DNA from: Calothrix sp. FI2-JRJ7
GTDB taxonomy: Bacteria; Cyanobacteriota; Cyanobacteriia; Cyanobacteriales; Nostocaceae
Direction of reading: 5' to 3'
DNA length: 64,000 bases
Assembly (NCBI GenBank): GCA_019359675.1
Contig: JAHHGX010000080.1
Coordinates: 62,001 to 126,000 of the forward strand
Part shown: positions 16,211-26,113 of the stretch, one piece after another
Position numbering within the stretch: the first letter of the stretch is position 1
How the letters are laid out: each line of letters starts with the position of its first letter
Translations under genes and position numbers: made by a program
Notes under the pieces: generated by a model
What the model was told of the DNA's origin: nothing
The model's database searches: none
Seen by the model: the letters and a program-made list of their open reading frames with translations, nothing else

Positions 16211-18649
16211 TCATCCTAAATATAACTTAACATTTTTAACATCACCGTCTTCTTTTAGATCTGTAACTTTAATCTTCACTGCTTGCCCTTCCTGTAAAGA
16301 CTTGATTTTTTTCTTTTCTCCAGTAGTTCTATTCTTATTGTCTAAAAACTTATATGTGACATCATTACCTTTTATTTTAGTAATTGTAGCATCTAAAATT
16401 TGACCAATCGTAAAATGAGATAACGCTGTTTTTACTTGATTAGTTTCTTGCTCTAAAGATATACTTTCATCTGGTTCTGTATGAATACGGTTATCTTGAC
16501 CCTGTATATCCATCACTTGGAAAGGACTAGGAAGTACTAAACGACATTTATATTCGTTAACTGTTTCATCCTCAGCTTTAACTGGGTTACAAAGATAACT
16601 TTCTCTAACGCTCCTTTTAATTTCCATATATCTTGTTCTTATATCAACTGGTGGATATTTATCCCATCTCAGCATGAGAAGCAACATTTTTATGCGTGGT
16701 ATATCTTTTAATTTTAACTTTTCAGTTTCTGTTACGTTATAATCTTGTGGATAATCAAGTTTATTAATTTCACTTGTTATATAGTCTTCAAAACGGTTAA
16801 TGCAGTTAGCACACTCATCATGAGTAGCAGGACGGTCTCCAATTAACCATTTATCACCATCAAATAGTTTTGTATAACGTTGCTTGGGTTCATTACGATA
16901 TCGCTCATTCAGATGCAGCTCGTACTTCTCAATTCCTACAGCACCCATCCCTAATGGTTTACCCATACCCAAAGAAAAGGAGTACCTTTCCTTCGCATCT
17001 AAACTAAGTAATTGTCTTTTTTCCTTTTCTCCTACTGGTAAGGTTAAGCTTAATGTCCATAATAAGGCACCTAACTCTACATCTGTTAAATTCTCAAAGC
17101 TAATAGTAAACTCAAAAGTAACTCCAGATTTAATTGGTTTAATTTTAGTATATTGCGACTGCTTATTTTCAATTTCCTCTTCTGGCAGGTTCTCTCTAAT
17201 TTTTTCTATCCTAACATCTCCTTTGTGCCAGTAAAGTTTATGACCCCGAATTACAGTATCGACATCTGGGTCACTCGCGTAATGTTTGAGATTTTCCTTA
17301 TTGCATTCCTTCTGTACTAAATAATGCTGGAATGTTGTCGGTTTAGGACTAGCGAGAATACGAGGTGTGATTATATCGTTAGTTAACCAAATACCATCTT
17401 CATCACCTTTATATAGAGCATCACTAAAAAAAACACGTCCTGCACGAGACTGCTCTTTAGCTTTCTTATCTCTCACAAATCCAAAAATGGCATCTGTTAT
17501 ATCAATTATTTCAGATTTTCCAATCTGTTTTGGAACAAAATCAACTGCTGATGCTGCTCTACCAGTATTTTTAGATAAATAAGGAATACGAAAGTTCGGA
17601 CTTTGACCAAATAATGTTACTACTGAGCTTGATTCTTCAGGTGTACAATAAAAAACAGGTCTATCTAGTTTCAAAAACCCCATACTTTTACTAAATTTGT
17701 TCCTGGGATTATCTTCAAACAGCTTTCCTTGTTGAAAGTCAGTTAGTGCATTACAATAATCACGGATAGCATCTTCGCTAATTTCAAGAGCAGGCGCCTT
17801 TGATCGTTCCAATACAATATAATGATTTTTACGGCCTTCTTTACGACGAAGTAATCTTCTACGCTCTGCTTCTGTAACATTCAATGTTTCTAGCATATTA
17901 CCGCTAGTTACTAAATAACCTTGACGACTACCAACTACCTCACCTTCACTAACAATGATATTTTCTTCATCCAATTTGACATTAATTTTTATATATTGAG
18001 GCAAATATTCATCCTTCTCCATTATAATTAATGAAGGAAGATTTGCTCTATTAATATCATTAATATCTTGCTCTTTAATTTTTAAAAAAGATTTATTATT
18101 ATGCTCAGTAGCTGGACGAATAAACCATTTATCACCACGCTTTTCTAAATACCCAGCTTTAACAGAATTTTTTATCGTATCCTTATATATATTGCCTAAT
18201 GGGTCATCACTTTCAGCAGCAACTGCACGAAAGAAAAACTTATCTTGCTCAGATACACGTTCAATTTTACTAAAACTGATAATCTCTACTATATTCCTAA
18301 ACATTCCTCGCAAACTGCTACCTGGTAAAACAGGGTTTTCATTATTAGGATGCTGGAAAAACTGAGCATATTTTTCGCGCTCTTCAGAAGTTAACTCTTC
18401 ATTACTCTTATCTCCAAAGTTTGCAAAATCATCTTTATTTAAACCACAACGAGTATATAAAGGAGATTCAGTTTTTAAAGTACATACAATTTTACCAGTA
18501 TAACGGTCAGAATAGTAACGGTCATGCGCGCGTAAACTACCGTCTGCTTCCAACTCTGCTGGAACAACTTTATTATGTAACTCGACAAAATTATATGGAG
18601 CTACTGCTTTACGTTGTGGAGAAACTTCTTTAATATGTCTTGGAATCAT
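16211..18649 (-). CDS. Large type III-D RAMP protein, TIGR03986-like
   Basis: An 812-residue Cas7-family protein of the kind found with Csx10 and Csx19 in III-D loci. Residues 50-115 show a RAMP start (TGKIVCTLKTESPLYTR, then PVLPGSSLRGMFRNIVEI, the typical 'PGSSLRG' helix). A second RAMP signature is YSFSLGMGKPLGMGAVGIEK near residue 565. The C-terminal 80 residues resemble a small OB-like RNA-binding module (ATITKIKGNDVTYKFLD). It probably forms part of the crRNA-binding backbone. It is the last gene of the operon and overlaps csx19 by 4 bp (ATGA). Confidence 0.85.
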   Translation of the reverse strand: MIPRHIKEVSPQRKAVAPYNFVELHNKVVPAELEADGSLRAHDRYYSDRYTGKIVCTLKTESPLYTRCGLNKDDFANFGDKSNEELTSEEREKYAQFFQHPNNENPVLPGSSLRGMFRNIVEIISFSKIERVSEQDKFFFRAVAAESDDPLGNIYKDTIKNSVKAGYLEKRGDKWFIRPATEHNNKSFLKIKEQDINDINRANLPSLIIMEKDEYLPQYIKINVKLDEENIIVSEGEVVGSRQGYLVTSGNMLETLNVTEAERRRLLRRKEGRKNHYIVLERSKAPALEISEDAIRDYCNALTDFQQGKLFEDNPRNKFSKSMGFLKLDRPVFYCTPEESSSVVTLFGQSPNFRIPYLSKNTGRAASAVDFVPKQIGKSEIIDITDAIFGFVRDKKAKEQSRAGRVFFSDALYKGDEDGIWLTNDIITPRILASPKPTTFQHYLVQKECNKENLKHYASDPDVDTVIRGHKLYWHKGDVRIEKIRENLPEEEIENKQSQYTKIKPIKSGVTFEFTISFENLTDVELGALLWTLSLTLPVGEKEKRQLLSLDAKERYSFSLGMGKPLGMGAVGIEKYELHLNERYRNEPKQRYTKLFDGDKWLIGDRPATHDECANCINRFEDYITSEINKLDYPQDYNVTETEKLKLKDIPRIKMLLLMLRWDKYPPVDIRTRYMEIKRSVRESYLCNPVKAEDETVNEYKCRLVLPSPFQVMDIQGQDNRIHTEPDESISLEQETNQVKTALSHFTIGQILDATITKIKGNDVTYKFLDNKNRTTGEKKKIKSLQEGQAVKIKVTDLKEDGDVKNVKLYLG

Positions 18650-19260
18650 TTATTATTACTCTCTATATTAACTAAACGACTGAGAAAAATACGAGCTACC
18701 CCATCCTTATCATAATTATAATAATGATGTAACTCTAGACGAATTGGACGATATAGCTTATTCGCATCTTTTTTAAATGCTGTTTTGCTTACAGCAATAG
18801 GAACAGCATGTTTAAGTCCCTGAGAACCATCTGCAAGTAACGTAAACTTACCACACTCACTTAACCTTCCTTGTGTTCCCCAAAGAATTTGCTTTTCCTG
18901 TATTACACCAATTTCTTTATCAGTAACCAGTTTAGACACATTCGTTTCTAAAATCAAACGCGCGCGCCATTCTCCATCAACATTCCATAGTAAAATTTCA
19001 CCAGCACTGCCAAAAACACGACATTGCTGTAAACTTGATAAATTTAAAGAAGCAAAATCACATTCTGGAAAAGCTTGTGTAGAAGTGCTAAGAATGCATG
19101 AGTCAGCTTCAAAAAAACCCCAAATAACTCCATCCAATGCATGAGCTAACAAATACGGTAAATGGTAATCTTTAGTTATAGCTTGTTGCTTCAACCAGTT
19201 TTCTAACGAATCTTTAATACCTTGCGTAGAAATTTCCTGGCATAAATCTTGACTTATCAT
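18646..19260 (-). CDS. csx19: Type III-D accessory protein Csx19
   Basis: A 204-residue protein matching Csx19 in length, neighbourhood and motifs: an N-terminal helical stretch, then LLAHALDGVIWG, RVFGSAGEILLW, GEWRARLI and ILWGTQG, consistent with TIGR03984-like proteins. Csx19 is a III-D-specific complex component with a structural role; no catalytic residues are evident. It overlaps both neighbours by 4 bp, showing tight translational coupling. The call leans on context. Confidence 0.75.
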   Translation of the reverse strand: MISQDLCQEISTQGIKDSLENWLKQQAITKDYHLPYLLAHALDGVIWGFFEADSCILSTSTQAFPECDFASLNLSSLQQCRVFGSAGEILLWNVDGEWRARLILETNVSKLVTDKEIGVIQEKQILWGTQGRLSECGKFTLLADGSQGLKHAVPIAVSKTAFKKDANKLYRPIRLELHHYYNYDKDGVARIFLSRLVNIESNNK

Positions 19261-20792
19261 ACCTGCTCTACCAATTTTTCTACAAAATACTCTAATCTTT
19301 GTTTATCCTGCTCACTAATTATCAACTTTCCCTGATTCTCAAAAATACTCCGCTTCTCTTCCAACGACCCAGAATTACAATTATACCAAACGATTCTTGC
19401 CTCCAAACCTTGTAAACGTCCCCTACCAATACTACTAGTACCACCAATAGGTAAATCACTCACCCATAAATCCTTAAGTAATAAAAGCAATAAACCAATT
19501 TCGTACTCTTTTGGGTTTTGTAACTCTATTTTTAAACTAATATTCACATCCTTTCTACTTTCATCTGGATTTTTCTTATACTTATTTTTATCCTTCTTCT
19601 TCTTATCATCCTCTTTTACCTGAGCAGGATAAATAGGTTGTTCTTGAAATAATGCTCCATGATACGCTCCACCTGTAAAACGGTCGATAGCAATTCGACT
19701 TTGCACCAGTTCAGAAGTATTCTCTATAATTGTTTCATCTACCAGTAAACGACTTGCTTTAGCTTCCTTAGTCTCTTCATCCACAAAACCAAACAACTCA
19801 TTTACAATTTTCAAATCTTTATCTAAAGTCTTAACAATTCTTTCCGCACGATGCCATAAAACTCCTGCTATACTGGTGCCAGATACAATGGGTTTATTTC
19901 CACCCTTCCGATACGAATGCAAATGTACAGTATCAGCAGAACATTTGTTTTGAATTAAAGTTTGATTAGAACGAATAAGTAAAGGAGTAACAAGCTTAAA
20001 ATTAGCGGTGATAAAAAGACGATTACGTTTATCAATCTGTTCTCTCTTCACATTTTGTAATTGCTTACTACTATGAGGTTGTGTACCCCAACGTTCAAAA
20101 GTCAACCAAGCAATACAGTCACTCTTTTTAGTTAAATCAAATTCCCAGATTTGCCATTCTTCCACATGACATTTTCCAAAACCTCGTCGTTTTTTCATTC
20201 CAATACCAATTTCACCTTTTTTCAACCCCTCCAAAACTATACTCAGTGCTTGTTTTAACAAAACTTCATCCTTATCGCTTTCAATTAAAAGCTCAAACCT
20301 AAGAGAAAACTGAGTTCCTGCTGATAAAAGTTCCAAATCATATTTCTTTTTATCCAAAGCAGTACCCGTTTTCCCATCTATCTTAACTCCATCTCTTAAC
20401 TCAACACGAGGAACTTTAGTACTAATTGATTCATTAATTATCAAAGGACTTTGAGTATCTTGTTCTCTAAGTTGAATTTTTCTCGGTTCTGAAAGATTTC
20501 TCTCATTCTCATCTTTATAAGCAAATAAATCTCCAAATAACTTAGTGGACATATTACTCCTGGTTTCATTGCTCCCATAATTACATTCATACTCATGCAA
20601 ATAATTACGCAACGCTCCAGCTATTGAGGAACCAGTCAGCAAAGCCTTATCACTAATGCTATCACGCAATAACATCATATCCGTGGTGCCTTCTGCATCG
20701 CCATTACTTAGGCAAGTCGGTGTATCCAAAACTAAAACACCATCTACAATTATACGCTTAACAATATTTCTAGAAATACGTTCTCTACTCAT
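19257..20792 (-). CDS. Double Cas7 (Csm3-like) RAMP fusion, type III-D
   Basis: 511 residues from ATG 20792, which overlaps the csx10 stop by 8 bp (ATGAGTAG); an upstream in-frame ATG at 20822 is less likely. Two Cas7 modules follow each other. The first has TPTCLSNGDAEG, LLTGSSIAGALRN and the glycine-rich GIGMKKRRGFGK; the second has TPLLIRSN, PIVSGTSIAGVLWHR and PIGGTSSIGRGRLQG. Each would occupy one backbone position on the crRNA. The DAEGTTD acidic segment in module 1 could supply target-RNA cleavage, as the Asp of Csm3 does. A Lys/Asp-rich linker lies in module 2. Fused Cas7 units are a hallmark of III-D and III-E lineages. Confidence 0.85.
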   Translation of the reverse strand: MSRERISRNIVKRIIVDGVLVLDTPTCLSNGDAEGTTDMMLLRDSISDKALLTGSSIAGALRNYLHEYECNYGSNETRSNMSTKLFGDLFAYKDENERNLSEPRKIQLREQDTQSPLIINESISTKVPRVELRDGVKIDGKTGTALDKKKYDLELLSAGTQFSLRFELLIESDKDEVLLKQALSIVLEGLKKGEIGIGMKKRRGFGKCHVEEWQIWEFDLTKKSDCIAWLTFERWGTQPHSSKQLQNVKREQIDKRNRLFITANFKLVTPLLIRSNQTLIQNKCSADTVHLHSYRKGGNKPIVSGTSIAGVLWHRAERIVKTLDKDLKIVNELFGFVDEETKEAKASRLLVDETIIENTSELVQSRIAIDRFTGGAYHGALFQEQPIYPAQVKEDDKKKKDKNKYKKNPDESRKDVNISLKIELQNPKEYEIGLLLLLLKDLWVSDLPIGGTSSIGRGRLQGLEARIVWYNCNSGSLEEKRSIFENQGKLIISEQDKQRLEYFVEKLVEQV

Positions 20793-22371
20793 ATTTTTTA
20801 TCCTTAGTCGCTTGTTTGGCAATAGCGATGATTAACCGTAACGTATACTCAAGCTTTAACTTCTCAACCACCTCCGACGCAGCACCTTCCCCAGCTATAG
20901 AAACTTGTAAATGCTGCGAGTCTATCCACGAACTTGGGTTATCCAACCATTCAATAATCTTTCTCTTGAAAGAAACACCATCAAGTTTTGAATCTTCAAA
21001 TTGACTATTTGCATTTCTAGGCAGTTTTTTCAACAACTCCAACACAAGACTCTTTGTTTTTTCAGTTAAAGACTGTTGAGCAACAATCATTAACCGAGAA
21101 AGTTGACTATTAGTTAACCTGCAAGGATTAAAATAAAGACTATCAACTTTTTCCAAAAGCAACCTATCTAGCTTCTGTGCTAACAACCTTTCTGCCATTT
21201 TCACTGCAATATTCTGGTCTTCGCTCTTTGCTTCTAGCTTTGCTTCTTCCAATTCAACATCATTATCAAGCAACTTAGCTATAAAATATGGAAGTTCCTC
21301 CAACCAATTAATTGCGACTCTGCCAAAACCATCAACCCTTCTTTCTCCAATACCTCTATTTTCCAGATTTAGAATTTTCTCTGCTTTTAATTCTCCACTA
21401 TAACTAAATACAAAAACGCTACCTGATGCAAAAGCTGGTACTTGGGGTAAAGGTAATCCCCATTTACGGTTAAAACCACCGACAAGAACGGTGCTAGTAT
21501 AACTATCCTGTAATTCTAAACCTACATCTAAATATTCTTGTAGAAGCTCAGTTACCAACTCAGCTTCAGGGTTAACTATATAATGACCCCACTTATCCAG
21601 TAAAATTAAATCACTTAGCAGGGTAACACGAAGTAATTTTCTTCCTCCACGCAAAGAAGCATCAATACCTAACTCACTCCAATTATCAAACTCTTCAACA
21701 TTATCAATTTCTATATATCCATAACCTGCACTTTGGGAACCACCCAACCAAACCTGACTCGGTTCCAATAAAGGTTTAATTTTTTCAACATCATCTGAGT
21801 TATCGCAAATAATCGCAGCTTGAAAAGTTTGTCCAGCTAATAACGCATCATAACGAAAAACGGCGCCGCTGCCATCAATCCCTTTACCTTTTTTCCGATT
21901 CCGCATATTGTGGATATTAATATGGCGCCCTTCTTGGTACAATATAATATCCCTGTCATCATCAACAATGCAACAAAAACCCTCATCTAACGACTTATAC
22001 GATAAATTCTCATTATGGCGCCGATAACTAAAATCATAAACATTCATTTCTCCATATCTAGAATACTTATCATCTTTTATCTTTAACCAAGATAAAGGTA
22101 CAGGTAAAGTTCGCTTATCTTTTTCCTGGCTATATAAATAAGCATTTAAATAACGACTTTCCCCACTAAAAAACAACCGCTTTACATCCGGTAAAGCCAA
22201 AATATCATCATTCTTACCTAATCCACACCCTTGCAGATAACGACTAATCAACAACCCCCTAATCACACTTCCGGGAATATAAGAAAAAGACACATCACTA
22301 TTTGGATCTCCTTGAAACGAAGTTACTAAAATAGGTTGCTTAGTATGTAGTAGAAAAGTAATAACCTTCAT
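20785..22371 (-). CDS. csx10: Type III-D Cas5-group protein Csx10
   Basis: 528 residues. It begins with a RAMP strand-helix (MKVITFLLHTKQPILVT, then YIPGSVIRGLLISRYL), has an internal glycine motif QVWLGGSQSAGYGYIEI near 205-221, and a second RAMP half with GFNRKWGLPLPQVPAFASGS and GIGERRVDGFGRV. In III-D complexes Csx10 takes the Cas5/Csm4 role, binding the crRNA 5' handle next to Cas10. It is separated by 2 bp from the upstream csm3-like gene and overlaps the downstream double-Cas7. Confidence 0.87.
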   Translation of the reverse strand: MKVITFLLHTKQPILVTSFQGDPNSDVSFSYIPGSVIRGLLISRYLQGCGLGKNDDILALPDVKRLFFSGESRYLNAYLYSQEKDKRTLPVPLSWLKIKDDKYSRYGEMNVYDFSYRRHNENLSYKSLDEGFCCIVDDDRDIILYQEGRHINIHNMRNRKKGKGIDGSGAVFRYDALLAGQTFQAAIICDNSDDVEKIKPLLEPSQVWLGGSQSAGYGYIEIDNVEEFDNWSELGIDASLRGGRKLLRVTLLSDLILLDKWGHYIVNPEAELVTELLQEYLDVGLELQDSYTSTVLVGGFNRKWGLPLPQVPAFASGSVFVFSYSGELKAEKILNLENRGIGERRVDGFGRVAINWLEELPYFIAKLLDNDVELEEAKLEAKSEDQNIAVKMAERLLAQKLDRLLLEKVDSLYFNPCRLTNSQLSRLMIVAQQSLTEKTKSLVLELLKKLPRNANSQFEDSKLDGVSFKRKIIEWLDNPSSWIDSQHLQVSIAGEGAASEVVEKLKLEYTLRLIIAIAKQATKDKKYE

Positions 22372-22373
22372 CT

Positions 22374-23063
22374 TTACACCCCCTGCTCAAAATCACGAAA
22401 ATGCTTTTGGGTAACATCAACACTCTGAAAATCATGTAAAGTACAACAAACAAAACCACGTCCTCGGTTACGTCCACTACCAACCCGTCTTAAAGCCAAA
22501 GTTCCTACCGCTAAAAGAGCTAACATATCCTTAGTTGGTTTTTCCTCAAAAAAAAGCTCCGCAGTAAAACACAAATCTCGTACAATAACCCGACTTGCAC
22601 GCAAACTAGTTTCCACAGGAACACCACTCACCGTATTAATAGCAGTTTGACGACGAATACTAGTCAGAGAAGAAAGAACATCAAACTTAGTTAGCTTTCT
22701 CACATAACTTCTATTATTCTTCTCTCGGTACTCCTCTTGTTTAAGCTGCAAACCTACGACTTCTCGCAACTTCTCAGGTAAACAAGCATCGCTAACATGC
22801 ATTTTAGAAGTAGTACCTAGCGTACTACCAGATACCCCAAACAAATCTTCCGCAACAACTTGCCATCGCGAAGAACTTTCCCCAAGCACAGAAATGACAT
22901 TATCACATTCCTCACTCAGCAACCCCTTCAAAGTTCTTCCCCGCAAATAAGGAAAACCATTTACATCATGCTCAACTTCCTGGTCAACCAAACCTGCAAC
23001 CCCATCACCACGTCCAAAAGTCGCATCACTAAGCAGTCGCATTTTAAATTTATAAATCTCCAT
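22374..23063 (-). CDS. csm3: Csm3-like Cas7 backbone subunit
   Basis: A 229-residue single-module RAMP. The N-terminus LLSDATFGRGDG is followed by HDVNGFPYLRGRTLKGLL, which carries the acidic residue used by Csm3 and Cmr4 to cut target RNA every 6 nt, and the C-terminus has LRRVGSGRNRGRGFV, the glycine-rich RNA-binding loop. It is the backbone subunit next to Cas10. Its first base overlaps the last base of the cas10 stop, and csx10 begins 2 bp after its stop. Confidence 0.9.
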   Translation of the reverse strand: MEIYKFKMRLLSDATFGRGDGVAGLVDQEVEHDVNGFPYLRGRTLKGLLSEECDNVISVLGESSSRWQVVAEDLFGVSGSTLGTTSKMHVSDACLPEKLREVVGLQLKQEEYREKNNRSYVRKLTKFDVLSSLTSIRRQTAINTVSGVPVETSLRASRVIVRDLCFTAELFFEEKPTKDMLALLAVGTLALRRVGSGRNRGRGFVCCTLHDFQSVDVTQKHFRDFEQGV

Positions 23064-24706
23064 TAACTCTTCTCACATAAAGAAACATAAAACTCTAAAG
23101 CTTCAATTGCATCAAAATAACCACAAACTCTTTCACCCTCCCTATCAACCCAACCACATTTATAAAAATCATCATTTGTTGACTTTTCATAACGTGGTAA
23201 ATACTGTTCAGTTAAACCACAAAGCTGTAAAAACTGCTTTGTCTTATCCTTACCTTGACGTAAATGTTCCCGTAAAGCTATAACCTTATTACGACGACCA
23301 GCCCAATTATCATCCATATTAAACTTATTTACAACTGTAGTAAAATCTTCCCAATTACGCCAATCATCATCAGAATACAAGTACATAGGTCGCATAGTCA
23401 AACAACCTTCAAAAACTTCATACTCACGTTGACGAATTTGGCTAATAGAACCAGATAATCCACTAGCTGCAAGATGCCAATCCAAAGCAGAAAAATCCTT
23501 ACATCCTAAACGTTCCTTCTCCTCACGCATAAAAATTTTAGCATTTCTGCATAGCGCTTCACTTAATTGATAAGCTCTAGCAAATGGGTAATGTGTTTTA
23601 ACAATAGCAATACCCGCACAAGCAGTTAAATCTTTACCATCTGCAATTTTTTTAGATTCAAATTCTTTAAGATATAGTGCAGCAAGAGACAACCCTAAAC
23701 GGCCATCACAAACAAACGTAACATCATCACCCCCATAAACAAGGGGACGGAAAGGTAAATATTTCTTACCATCTCTTTGCGTAATAGAAAACTCTTCCTG
23801 TAAATCACCATTAGATAATTGAACAACTTTCCTTGCAACAGCTTTTAGAGCTTCAATACCAGCTTCGTTAACAGTTTCTGACAACTTACGCATATCAATA
23901 ATATATTCACGATCAGACTTACCCTTGCCATATTGCTTAAAACGCTTCCCCATCCCATTTCCATCAGCATGAACAATAGCAATATAACTACTTTCTCCTT
24001 CCGACCGACCTAAATCATCAACATCATATGGAATTTCATAATCATGCTGTAAATCCTGAAAAATCAAACTTTTAAGCTTTTCATTAGCAGGAGCTTTATT
24101 CTTAGAATCAACAACTCTCAGCTTCTCAACAATTTCCCTAGAAACAGGGTAACTAGTAGGAACACCAAAATTATCACTAACATCAATCGCAGACAAACCT
24201 GTAGAAAGACAATTTGCAGTAACGCCCAAACCAAGCAGAGGAGTCGAAGGATTATATGCGCGTTTCTTGCGTTCCAACTCCTTCATCAACTCATCAACAA
24301 TATCCGCTAACCTCTCCCCCCATTCAAAATAGCCACTATGAGCTACCACAATTCTCAAACCGGGAGCATCCTTCAAAACTTTCTCACTCAAAGCTTTAGT
24401 AAACCTAACGGCATCGTCTTTCTGTTTAAATATAACAACCGCATTACCACCACCAGTATATACCAACTCAGCATCAAGGTTATCTTGCTCAATGCGTTTT
24501 TCCTCCAAACCAGCTTCCAAACCAGCTTTGTATGTATATGCATTTGCACCAAACTCAGATTTGAGAATAGACCTTACCCAATCATTAGTAGTTTGCTCTA
24601 CAATAAAAGAGGCACCAATATTTTCGCGTAAACGATTACTGCCAAAAATATAAGATTGAATCCCCGTCGTATCAATTACAGTTGCAATATATTCATTCAT
24701 AGTCAA
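23063..24706 (-). CDS. cas10: Type III large subunit Cas10 (cyclase, no HD domain)
   Basis: 547 residues. It starts directly with the first Palm domain (DTTGIQSYIFGSNRLRENIG), so the N-terminal HD DNase of many Cas10 proteins is absent. Palm 1 has YTGGGN (83-88) and Palm 2 has HADGNGMG (246-253) followed by the cyclase motif YGGDD (324-328). An intact GGDD predicts synthesis of cyclic oligoadenylates when target RNA is bound. The C-terminal part is the helical D4-like domain. Target DNA cutting is therefore not expected; defence should act through RNA cleavage and second-messenger signalling. The CARF gene is 2 bp upstream. Confidence 0.93.
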   Translation of the reverse strand: MTMNEYIATVIDTTGIQSYIFGSNRLRENIGASFIVEQTTNDWVRSILKSEFGANAYTYKAGLEAGLEEKRIEQDNLDAELVYTGGGNAVVIFKQKDDAVRFTKALSEKVLKDAPGLRIVVAHSGYFEWGERLADIVDELMKELERKKRAYNPSTPLLGLGVTANCLSTGLSAIDVSDNFGVPTSYPVSREIVEKLRVVDSKNKAPANEKLKSLIFQDLQHDYEIPYDVDDLGRSEGESSYIAIVHADGNGMGKRFKQYGKGKSDREYIIDMRKLSETVNEAGIEALKAVARKVVQLSNGDLQEEFSITQRDGKKYLPFRPLVYGGDDVTFVCDGRLGLSLAALYLKEFESKKIADGKDLTACAGIAIVKTHYPFARAYQLSEALCRNAKIFMREEKERLGCKDFSALDWHLAASGLSGSISQIRQREYEVFEGCLTMRPMYLYSDDDWRNWEDFTTVVNKFNMDDNWAGRRNKVIALREHLRQGKDKTKQFLQLCGLTEQYLPRYEKSTNDDFYKCGWVDREGERVCGYFDAIEALEFYVSLCEKS

Positions 24707-24708
24707 AC

Positions 24709-26001
24709 CTATAACACTGGGCTATTAATTTCAATCCATTGCTTCAACTTTTTCTTAAACTTATCAGGTTGAAGGTCTTTACTACCAAAAACAACAACTT
24801 TCTTATCCCTTAAAGTAACTGCTAAATCACGCTCAATACCACCAGGATAATTATTAAAACAAACCAAAGCAACCCTTGCTTCATCACCACCTAACTGCCT
24901 TGCTCTTAAATGAGCTTCAAACAACTTTTGCTTACAAATAGGCTTGGTACCAGCAGTAGTACAAGATAAAGCAAACAACTGATAATCCCGCATAAAAGCG
25001 ACATCAAACTCAAACCTATCATATCTACTATTGCTATTACCTGGGTCATCAATATGAAAAGACATAGCACACTCATGAATAGCAGGGAACCCAGAAACAA
25101 CACTCTTTACCATGCCCAAAACATAATGCTCTAACCAAATACCACTTAACCAAGCACAAGCATCAGAATATTGAGCAAAACCCTTATTTTTAAAACTTCC
25201 CAAATCCAAATTTCCTTTCTTATCCAAAACATCAAAATTATCTAAAATAACTTTAATCTTTTCCGGTACTGAATTTAAGCTAACAATAGTATTAGCTTGG
25301 ATTAAATTTTCACTCCAAAAATTATCTTCATCCTTCCTTCCATATTCCAATTTATCTCTACACCAATTCTGCCACTGTCCTGCTATACTTGAGGCACCTT
25401 TTGAAGTATCTGATAAATAAGCATTAAGAAACTCTTTTGCAACATTATATAATATAGGAGTATAATTTGGCGGATTACTTTGCTTCCATCGTAAATTATG
25501 TAAACTAAAAAGTTCTGCAAAGTTGACTTTAACATCAACAGGAATTGCACTAGGGGATTTATCCTCACGCTCAATCAACATTCGTAAATTGCGCGCATCC
25601 AAATAACTATACTGAGGATTGTAATCTTTTACAGCATCCAACATTGCGCGGTAAGCATTTACAGACATTGCCTTCGTCCCACCAGTGTAATTTATCCCCA
25701 AATTCAACTCATTTGAACTTTTTTTAAGACTTTCTATATGTCCCCCAATAGTATCTCTAATGTATTTAGAATCACCTTCTTTATTGCCTAGAGAAATAGT
25801 CTTAACCTTAATAGGTTTTAACTTCCTCTCTAAAATACCTGCTTCACCTGACGTATTAGTACTATGTACCAGATAAACCGTTCCATTCTCTTTCAGTAAA
25901 ACCTTCGCTGCAACATAGTTCGGTAAAGGGTTCTCACCGACAAGAAGAAACAAATGGTCTACTTGGTCTAAATTGTTAGTGTTTGGTTCAGCTATACTCA
26001 T
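24709..26001 (-). CDS. CARF-domain effector, Card1/Can2-like, with altered nuclease motif
   Basis: 430 residues. The N-terminal Rossmann-like CARF domain has the nucleotide-binding signature NYTGGTKAM (104-112), which senses cyclic oligoadenylate. The C-terminal part follows the PD-(D/E)XK plan of DUF1887/Card1 nucleases: GIWLEHYVL near 287-295 (Glu) and FEFDVAF near 330-336 (Glu-x-Asp). Where these enzymes have I-E-C-K-T, this protein has L-S-C-T-T (345-349), so the E-x-K pair seems replaced by Ser and Thr. It may be a degenerate nuclease, use other residues, or act as a sensor. It is the first gene of the III-D operon, next to cas10. Confidence 0.82.
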   Translation of the reverse strand: MSIAEPNTNNLDQVDHLFLLVGENPLPNYVAAKVLLKENGTVYLVHSTNTSGEAGILERKLKPIKVKTISLGNKEGDSKYIRDTIGGHIESLKKSSNELNLGINYTGGTKAMSVNAYRAMLDAVKDYNPQYSYLDARNLRMLIEREDKSPSAIPVDVKVNFAELFSLHNLRWKQSNPPNYTPILYNVAKEFLNAYLSDTSKGASSIAGQWQNWCRDKLEYGRKDEDNFWSENLIQANTIVSLNSVPEKIKVILDNFDVLDKKGNLDLGSFKNKGFAQYSDACAWLSGIWLEHYVLGMVKSVVSGFPAIHECAMSFHIDDPGNSNSRYDRFEFDVAFMRDYQLFALSCTTAGTKPICKQKLFEAHLRARQLGGDEARVALVCFNNYPGGIERDLAVTLRDKKVVVFGSKDLQPDKFKKKLKQWIEINSPVL

Positions 26002-26052
26002 AGCGTAGATGTATTCCTTTTCAACTTCATATTCCCAAGATTACACCCTACC

Positions 26053-26070
26053 GGAAGACCCCCCTTCCAA
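26053..26070 (+). promoter_or_regulatory. Candidate operator in the III-D / WYL divergent promoter region
   Basis: GGAAGACCCCCCTTCCAA, with a GGAA-N8-TTCC dyad, in the 112-bp gap between the divergent CARF-cas10 operon and the WYL gene. It matches 16 of 18 positions of the site upstream of cas8 (11455-11472, minus strand). Its location suits a site controlling both directions. Binding by the WYL protein is inferred. Confidence 0.5.
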
Positions 26071-26113
26071 TACCTGCTAACTTGGTAATAACACTTAAGA
26101 TAGCCTAACTCAT

